NCBI GenBank assembly: GCA_002293185.1
Contig: DBCS01000009.1
Span: 1 to 64,000 of the forward strand
Reading direction: 5' to 3'
Source of the DNA: Flavobacteriales bacterium UBA952
Lineage (GTDB): Bacteria > Bacteroidota > Bacteroidia > Flavobacteriales_D > Crocinitomicaceae
DNA length: 64,000 bases
Shown: in pieces, positions 58,741 to 64,000 of the stretch
How the letters are laid out: each line of letters starts with the position of its first letter
How positions within the stretch are numbered: the first letter of the stretch is position 1
Program-made: the position numbers and the translations under genes
Notes under the pieces: model-generated
Database searches by the model: none
What the model saw: the letters and a program-made list of their open reading frames with translations, nothing else
Told to the model about the DNA's origin: nothing

Positions 58741-60198
58741 CTATTTATCGAGTTGGTGAATAAGTTCTTTGGTAATAGCGAGGTCGTCAAATGCAATACG
58801 AACCCCATTGATTTCTTGATAATTTTCGTGTCCTTTTCCTGCTATGAGCAGGATATCGCCAGGTGAAGCCATCAGCAAAGCTGTTTTGATTGCTTGTTTA
58901 CGATCGACAACGGCCAGTGTGCGAACGGCGGCTTGCGCATCCAAGCCTGCCTCCATCTCTGAAATAATTTGTTGCGGATCTTCTGAGCGCGGATTATCTG
59001 CAGTAAGCACAACTTGCTGACTGCGGGCTGCAGCAATAGCAGCCATTTTTGGTCGTTTGTCTTTATCGCGGTCTCCGCCACAACCCACCACAGTAATGAC
59101 TTTGTTCTTTTTCTGAAAAGCAGCTATGGTAGCCAGTACGTTTTCCAGCGCATCAGGTGTGTGCGCATAATCAACAATTGCGGTAATCCCATTCGGACTC
59201 GTAAAATGCTCAAAGCGTCCACTCACATGAGTGAGTTGACTAATGACACGCAAAACTTCCTGTGGCTCTTGACCTAACTGAACAGCTAAACCGTATACCA
59301 ATAACAGATTAGCGGCGTTAAATACACCTACTAAACGCGTATGAACTTCATTGCCGTTGAATTGTAAGACCAAACCACCCAAACTATTCTCGATGATTTT
59401 CCCTTTAAAATCTGCCGGAGTTTTGAGCGCATAGGTCAATTTTTTGGCCGCTGTATTTTGCATCATTACCAAGCCATTTTTATCGTCTGCGTTTACGAGC
59501 GCTATAGTGTGCGCTCCTAAACCATCAAAAAACGATTTTTTAACGCGTAAATATTCGGCGAAAGTAAGGTGGTAGTCTAGGTGGTCATGTGTAATATTTG
59601 TAAAGCCCGCCGCGCTAAAGTGCAAACCCTGAATTCGACCCTGGTGAATGGCGTGAGAGCTGACCTCCATGAAGCAATACTGACAGCCTGCATCGACCAT
59701 ATCTCTTAAGAGTGCATTCAGCGCTACAGGGTCAGGAGTGGTATGTGTAGCTGTTATTGCTTGCGACCCTATCTTATTGACAACCGTAGAGAGTAAACCG
59801 CAATAAAAGCCCAAATTCGTATATAAATCATGGAGTAAAGTAGCGGTAGTTGTTTTGCCATTTGTTCCGGTAACACCGACGAGCGTAAGTTGCTTGGATG
59901 GATTTCCATAAAACGCGCAAGAAAGCTCAGCGAGCGCATGACTCGTCTGGCTAACCAATACTACAGTTGCATCTTGTGGCAAGTCAATTGAACGCTCCGC
60001 TATAAATACCCGACAACCTTGCTCATAGGCTTTCTGAGCAAATTGATGACCATCTGTCAAAGAGCCAACAATACAACAAAAAATAGCGCCATCTTTTGCC
60101 TTTCGAGAATCAAAAACTATTTCAGCAATAGGCTGCTCCAAGTTTCCTTGAAGTAGTTGATAAGGCAGCGAAGACAATAACTTTTTGAACTGTTGCAT
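58741..60198 (-). CDS. murE: UDP-MurNAc-tripeptide ligase MurE (meso-diaminopimelate type)
   Basis: The 485-residue ligase carries VTGTNGKTTTATLL (ATP loop) and the DNPRSEDP motif; DNPR is associated with meso-diaminopimelate specificity, so the wall peptide likely contains m-Dap. Other marks are FMEVSSHAIHQGRI and VDYAHTPDAL. The gene abuts ftsI and mraY. Confidence 0.96.
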   Translation of the reverse strand: MQQFKKLLSSLPYQLLQGNLEQPIAEIVFDSRKAKDGAIFCCIVGSLTDGHQFAQKAYEQGCRVFIAERSIDLPQDATVVLVSQTSHALAELSCAFYGNPSKQLTLVGVTGTNGKTTTATLLHDLYTNLGFYCGLLSTVVNKIGSQAITATHTTPDPVALNALLRDMVDAGCQYCFMEVSSHAIHQGRIQGLHFSAAGFTNITHDHLDYHLTFAEYLRVKKSFFDGLGAHTIALVNADDKNGLVMMQNTAAKKLTYALKTPADFKGKIIENSLGGLVLQFNGNEVHTRLVGVFNAANLLLVYGLAVQLGQEPQEVLRVISQLTHVSGRFEHFTSPNGITAIVDYAHTPDALENVLATIAAFQKKNKVITVVGCGGDRDKDKRPKMAAIAAARSQQVVLTADNPRSEDPQQIISEMEAGLDAQAAVRTLAVVDRKQAIKTALLMASPGDILLIAGKGHENYQEINGVRIAFDDLAITKELIHQLDK

Positions 60199-62307
60199 TT
60201 AATTTAATTTGATACGAATCAATTGGCCTTTAACGATTTCAGCACCAGGTTTGATGGATTGCGTACTCACTTTTCCTTTTCCGCTCATGCGCACGATTAA
60301 TCCTTGAGATTCCAATAGGTACACTGCATCTTTAGCGGTCATACCCGTGACATTCGGAACCTTGGTTTCTAAAACCGACTTTTGCTGGATTTGTAGGCGC
60401 TGCTTAGCGGTGTCTGCCTGAACCCATTCACTGGAAGAATTGAGTTGGTAACGGATGTCGAGTTGTTTTAAAAGAGAAGTGAGCTCTTTGCGTTGACCGC
60501 TTTTGACAGTAGGTACATCGGAAGCTATTGGATTGCGCGGATCATTGATGGCCCTGTGGTACTGCAATGAAGAGGCGTAAATTTTATTGGCGATTTCCGC
60601 AAAGACAGTCCCTGAGACGGCTGCTCCGTAATACGCAACTACCGGTCGAGAAATAACGACAATACAAGAGTAGATTGGTTTTTTTGCCGGAAAATAACCC
60701 ACAAAAGAAGCTTGGTAAGCACGGACCTTTTCATTTCTGTAGCCAGTTTCACCGCGTAGTTGCGCTGTGCCTGTCTTTCCTGCGATTGTAAATAAAGAGC
60801 TTTTGAGTTGTTTACCTGTGCCCCTTATCATGACGCCTTCCAAACAGTTTTGTAAGATTTTTAGGGTATGTGAGGAGCAAATTTCTGGATTAAGCACCAC
60901 CGGCTCAAAGTTTTTAATGACCCGGCCATGTCGCAAGATTTTTTCTACAAACAGTGGTCGAACCAATTTCCCTTGATTGGCCACTGCATTGTAAAAGGCT
61001 AGGGTTTGAAGCGGCGTCTGCATGACTTCATAACCTACAGATTGCCAAGGCAACGACAATGCAGACCAATTACTATCTCCAGGTCTTGTTACTTTTGGGC
61101 GAGGCTCACCTTCAAGATCTATACCCAACTTCTCGGTAAGCCCAAATTGTTCTAATCTGTCGATGAAAACATCAGGATCATCTTTATAACTGCGGTTCAT
61201 GAGTTGTAAAATCACATTCGATGATTTTTCAAATGCTTTTTGCACAGTAATGATACCGTAACCTCTTCCATGGTTTGCATCTGCCATCCCGTCTTTTCCT
61301 ACCCTGTAGAAACCAGAGGCATTCACTTTATCATTAATTTTAAAGCGTTCGTCCTCGAGCCCAGCCATTAAAGAGGCCAACTTAAAGGTTGATCCAGGAA
61401 CCTCTAAATGCCCTATGGCATAATTGAAGTTCTCTTCATACTTTCCTTCTTTAATTCTCGTCAAATTTGCGATGGCACGCACATAACCGGTTTGTACTTC
61501 CATTAAAATGATACTGCCGTGCTCGGCGCCCATGGCAATCATTTGTTTTTCGAGCTCAGAATGGGCTACTTCTTGAATTTCTTTATCAATTGTCGTGACT
61601 ACATCTGCGCCTTCAACGGCTTCTTTTAAGATTTTTCCTGTGCGTTTCCAACCAGAAGAAATGCGCTGCTCTACCTCTTTACCTTGCTCGCCTTTTAGAT
61701 AGTCATAAAAAGCTCCTTCGATGCCAACCTTAAGCGTATCTGTGAGGTTGTCAACTTTATAATAACCCAGCGTCCTGTTTAGTAAGTTTCCAAAAGGTTT
61801 TTTACGCATGATAACCTCGACATTGTCTATTATTCCGCCTTTCATCTGACCCAATTCAAAAATTGGCAGCTTGCGTAATTTTTTACGGGCATCGTTGGTT
61901 ACCTTTCTACGAATAAGTAAGTAACGAACCCCATTGGCTCTCGCCTTGCGGATTTGCCTTTCGTAGGCGCTTTCAGATTTGTCTGGATACAGGCGATGTA
62001 AACCTTGACTGAGCTCGCCTACTTTTTGATCAAAAAGTTGATCTTCTACCACAGTCGGATCCATGTAGATGTCGTAGAAAGTAATGCTCGTAACCAACGG
62101 AACCTCATTGCGGTCGAGTATCTGACCCATTCGCGGAATACGGTCAGCAACCCTTGTGGGCAAGTCCCCTTCTTGAGTTTCCATGGCAGAACCCGGACCA
62201 TTCAATTGAAGGTCAAGTGTGGAATATAGTACACCTAACATGACGAACACAAAACCAAAATAAATGAGGTATGCGCGGTAATAGAGGTATTTTCTATCCT
62301 TATTCAT
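60199..62307 (-). CDS. ftsI: Penicillin-binding protein FtsI (PBP3-like) with C-terminal PASTA domain
   Basis: The 702-residue class B PBP has one N-terminal membrane segment, a dimerisation region and a transpeptidase domain with the SxxK STFK, the SSN triad residue set and KTGTAQ. A PASTA domain follows (PNVTGMTAKDAVYLLESQGLIVRM). It cross-links septal peptidoglycan with FtsW. A C-terminal PASTA domain is frequent in Bacteroidota FtsI. It overlaps ftsL by eight bases (62300-62307) and directly abuts murE. Confidence 0.95.
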   Translation of the reverse strand: MNKDRKYLYYRAYLIYFGFVFVMLGVLYSTLDLQLNGPGSAMETQEGDLPTRVADRIPRMGQILDRNEVPLVTSITFYDIYMDPTVVEDQLFDQKVGELSQGLHRLYPDKSESAYERQIRKARANGVRYLLIRRKVTNDARKKLRKLPIFELGQMKGGIIDNVEVIMRKKPFGNLLNRTLGYYKVDNLTDTLKVGIEGAFYDYLKGEQGKEVEQRISSGWKRTGKILKEAVEGADVVTTIDKEIQEVAHSELEKQMIAMGAEHGSIILMEVQTGYVRAIANLTRIKEGKYEENFNYAIGHLEVPGSTFKLASLMAGLEDERFKINDKVNASGFYRVGKDGMADANHGRGYGIITVQKAFEKSSNVILQLMNRSYKDDPDVFIDRLEQFGLTEKLGIDLEGEPRPKVTRPGDSNWSALSLPWQSVGYEVMQTPLQTLAFYNAVANQGKLVRPLFVEKILRHGRVIKNFEPVVLNPEICSSHTLKILQNCLEGVMIRGTGKQLKSSLFTIAGKTGTAQLRGETGYRNEKVRAYQASFVGYFPAKKPIYSCIVVISRPVVAYYGAAVSGTVFAEIANKIYASSLQYHRAINDPRNPIASDVPTVKSGQRKELTSLLKQLDIRYQLNSSSEWVQADTAKQRLQIQQKSVLETKVPNVTGMTAKDAVYLLESQGLIVRMSGKGKVSTQSIKPGAEIVKGQLIRIKLN

Positions 62308-62668
62308 GGACCTTTTCTTTGATACGAATCACTTTGGTTGCGTTCTGGGTTTCTTTCAACTCCCGCTCAGCTAGGCGTTCTGCCATTCTAAAGCGCCGTG
62401 TCACTAATTCCAATCTAGCTTTTGCCTCGATGAACTCAGCCGAATGCTGATCTAAGTTGCGTTGTGCAGCATCGGTGTCTTTGTTGAGTTGTTTGCCGTA
62501 ATAGCCTTTTGAAATAAGGATCAGTAGCAATAACATGATAAAGAAGATGTAATTCAGATTGTCTAAAACAAAAGACTTGGTTAAGAATTCTCCATTCAGG
62601 ATCTGTGCAAACGCATTTGCCTTACCACCTTTTGGTCGCTTACCTGCAGCATCTTGAGTCTTAGCCAT
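62300..62668 (-). CDS. ftsL: FtsL-like cell division protein
   Basis: Start at ATG 62668 (MAKTQDAAG), 122 residues, overlapping rsmH by eight bases; a TTG 12 bases upstream is unlikely. There is one membrane segment (NLNYIFFIMLLLLILISKGYYG, about 40-60) followed by a periplasmic coiled coil (FIEAKARLELVTRRFRMAERL). Sequence is weak but position between rsmH and ftsI and topology fit FtsL. Confidence 0.82.
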   Translation of the reverse strand: MAKTQDAAGKRPKGGKANAFAQILNGEFLTKSFVLDNLNYIFFIMLLLLILISKGYYGKQLNKDTDAAQRNLDQHSAEFIEAKARLELVTRRFRMAERLAERELKETQNATKVIRIKEKVHE

Positions 62669-63575
62669 TTCTTTCTGCAATTCTTAGTTTGGCACTTCTT
62701 GCTCTAGAGTTCAGCTCACACTCTTGTACATCGGCAACTATTGGATGTCGATTTACTTCTGTGAATGGCTTCTGAACATTTCCGAAAAAATCTTTTTCGA
62801 TTTCACCAGAAAAACTCCCTCTTTTCATGAAATTCTTGACCAAGCGATCTTCTAAAGAATGATACGACATGACCACCAAGCGGCCGCCAGGTTTGAGCAC
62901 TTGGGCAGCTTGCTCCAGAAAATCTTTGAGCACCTGCATTTCTTGGTTTACTTCGATGCGAAAAGCTTGAAAAACTTGCGCATAAAATTTATGGTCTTTG
63001 AATTTGGGCGCAAAGCGCTCAAGTGCTTTGATCAAGTCAAAAGTGGTAAGAATTGGGTTGTTGTCTCGCTGCCGCACCAGAGCAGCTGCCAAAGCTCTTG
63101 AATTTCTGAGCTCACCGTATTCATATAAAATAGCAGCTAATTTTTGTTCATCTGAACTGGCAATTAAGGTTGCTGCGGTTTGGCCGCCATTGCGGTTCAT
63201 GCGCATGTCCAGGGGTGCATCTTCACGGATACTGAAACCGCGTTGTGCAGTATCGAACTGATGAGAGGAAACACCGAGGTCGGCAATAATGCCATCTACT
63301 AAAGGCAAACCCACAGCCCGCAAGTGATTTCTTAAAAATGAAAAATTTGCGGGAATAAAATGAAAATTAGAGGCTTGCCAAGTGTTGTTGAGTGCATCGG
63401 GGTCTTGGTCAAAGACAACCAATTTACCTTTGTCCGATAAGTGATCAAAGATTGCCCTTGCATGACCGCCACCGCCAAAAGTGACATCGACATAAACGCC
63501 GTCTGCCTGAAGAGCCAAGCCTTCAAGACAAGGTTTTAACATGACGGGAATGTGGTAGTCGGTATTAATTTTCAT
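62661..63575 (-). CDS. rsmH: 16S rRNA (cytosine-N4)-methyltransferase RsmH
   Basis: The 304-residue protein begins YHIPVMLKPCLEGL, then VDVTFGGGGHARAIFDHL (AdoMet loop), GIIADLGVSSHQFD, RGFSIREDAPLDMRMN and the C-terminal SYHSLEDRLVKNFM. These are RsmH (MraW) signatures; it methylates C1402 of 16S rRNA. It overlaps mraZ by 11 bases and is second in the dcw cluster. Confidence 0.97.
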   Translation of the reverse strand: MKINTDYHIPVMLKPCLEGLALQADGVYVDVTFGGGGHARAIFDHLSDKGKLVVFDQDPDALNNTWQASNFHFIPANFSFLRNHLRAVGLPLVDGIIADLGVSSHQFDTAQRGFSIREDAPLDMRMNRNGGQTAATLIASSDEQKLAAILYEYGELRNSRALAAALVRQRDNNPILTTFDLIKALERFAPKFKDHKFYAQVFQAFRIEVNQEMQVLKDFLEQAAQVLKPGGRLVVMSYHSLEDRLVKNFMKRGSFSGEIEKDFFGNVQKPFTEVNRHPIVADVQECELNSRARSAKLRIAERNG

Positions 63576-64000
63576 TGTCTAAATCACCCATTACTTCATC
63601 CGCTAAATCAGCGAAATCCGCCATGTTGCCTTCGATCATTTCGAAGTACTTAGACTTATCCCAGATTTCAATGCGGTCATTGTAGGCAATAAGCATTACC
63701 TCAGCAACCAACCCAACCCGCTCCATTAAAGTAGTAGGAACCAAAATACGGCCTGCGTTATCAAGAGCAACCTGCTTGGCACCCTGATGAAACAGCCTAT
63801 AAAACATTCGGTTTTTGGGTTTAAACAAGTTCATTTTAGACAGCTTTTGACTAATGCGCTCCCAATCTGAAAGTGGGAATAAAGTCAAGCAATCTTCAAA
63901 GCCCTTGTTGAGCATGAAATCGCGCTGGGAAACAGCAGGCAATTGTTTGCGCAAGCCAGATGGAAAGAGGAAGCGCCCCTTTTCATCCATTTTAACCTCA
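63565..64000 (-). CDS. mraZ: MraZ transcriptional regulator (5' end outside window)
   Basis: The minus-strand frame runs open to base 64000 with Glu-Val-Lys before the Met at 63990, matching the family's ECKVDEKGR start region, so the real start lies beyond the window. Two MraZ repeats are visible (KGRFLFPSGLRKQLP and DNAGRILVPTTLMERVGL). MraZ is a ring-forming DNA-binding protein that regulates the dcw operon. The upstream promoter and repeats are outside the window. Confidence 0.93.
   Translation of the reverse strand, partial: EVKMDEKGRFLFPSGLRKQLPAVSQRDFMLNKGFEDCLTLFPLSDWERISQKLSKMNLFKPKNRMFYRLFHQGAKQVALDNAGRILVPTTLMERVGLVAEVMLIAYNDRIEIWDKSKYFEMIEGNMADFADLADEVMGDLDNEN

Noticed and set aside
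1..64000. CRISPR arrays, insertion sequences, prophage or integrase genes
   Set aside because: No repeat-spacer pattern, transposase, integrase or phage structural gene was seen in the reading frames.

Overview
The window is one dense stretch of chromosome from a Bacteroidota bacterium, most likely a free-living, aerobic member of Flavobacteriales or a close relative. The evidence is a T9SS C-terminal sorting domain, a TonB receptor with a carboxypeptidase-like N-terminal domain, a short single-domain-set RpoD (289 aa), a DnaE fused to a DnaQ-type exonuclease, a long FtsZ ending in the LHDNVD-type tail, DUF4494 and DUF1573 proteins, weak or absent Shine-Dalgarno sequences, and repeated matches to the Bacteroidota -7 promoter element TAnnTTTG. 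Family-level placement is inference. I see no phage, insertion sequence, CRISPR array or rRNA, and no gene-free stretch longer than about 220 bases.

Layout. 1-6418 (+): the end of a ComM/YifB ATPase, a T9SS-secreted alpha/beta hydrolase, a TonB receptor, a DUF1015 protein and the PLP-homeostasis protein YggS. 6415-9394 (-): an M16 peptidase, PdxH, a DUF4494 protein and cytidine deaminase. 9498-14686 (+): two FKBP isomerases, a lipoprotein and PriA, facing RpoD (-) across a perfect hairpin terminator. 15803-17816: a zinc-ribbon protein, a hydrolase, tRNA-His (-) and a thioredoxin-like protein. 17825-20181 (-): HPPD and homogentisate dioxygenase, divergent from threonine dehydrogenase.

21333-26853 (+) is the most distinctive accessory block: ECF sigma factor, CrtI, CrtB, Idi, a PTPS-family enzyme, DNA photolyase and a peroxiredoxin in one tightly coupled run, preceded by an array of TGTTTAA/TTAAACA motifs. 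It looks like a light and photo-oxidative stress operon. It ends against a YceI gene that lacks the central third of the family fold. 27296-29868 (+): an outer-membrane barrel, a Nif3 protein and a CdsZ-like zinc ribbon protein. 29918-35811 (-): DnaE, a PabC-like aminotransferase and a rhomboid protease. 35858-46323 (+): an L,D-transpeptidase, Rpe, a secreted protein of unknown function, a CvfB-like RNA-binding protein, GpsA, aspartate kinase, FeoA, FeoB, a 47-residue FeoB-associated membrane protein, CorA and a DUF1573 protein.

46378-64000 (-) is the division and cell-wall (dcw) cluster, read from mraZ at the right edge through rsmH, ftsL, ftsI, murE, mraY, murD, ftsW, murG, murC, ftsQ, ftsA and ftsZ, and continuing without a gap into yqeY and the methionine-salvage genes mtnB, mtnD and mtnC.

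The window is mostly housekeeping. The points most worth a second look are the light operon and its operator array, the PTPS gene inside it, the internally deleted YceI, several promoters whose -7 element lies only 3-6 bases before the start codon (suggesting leaderless mRNAs), and inverted repeats upstream of two of those promoters, one of them an FNR/CRP-like box.
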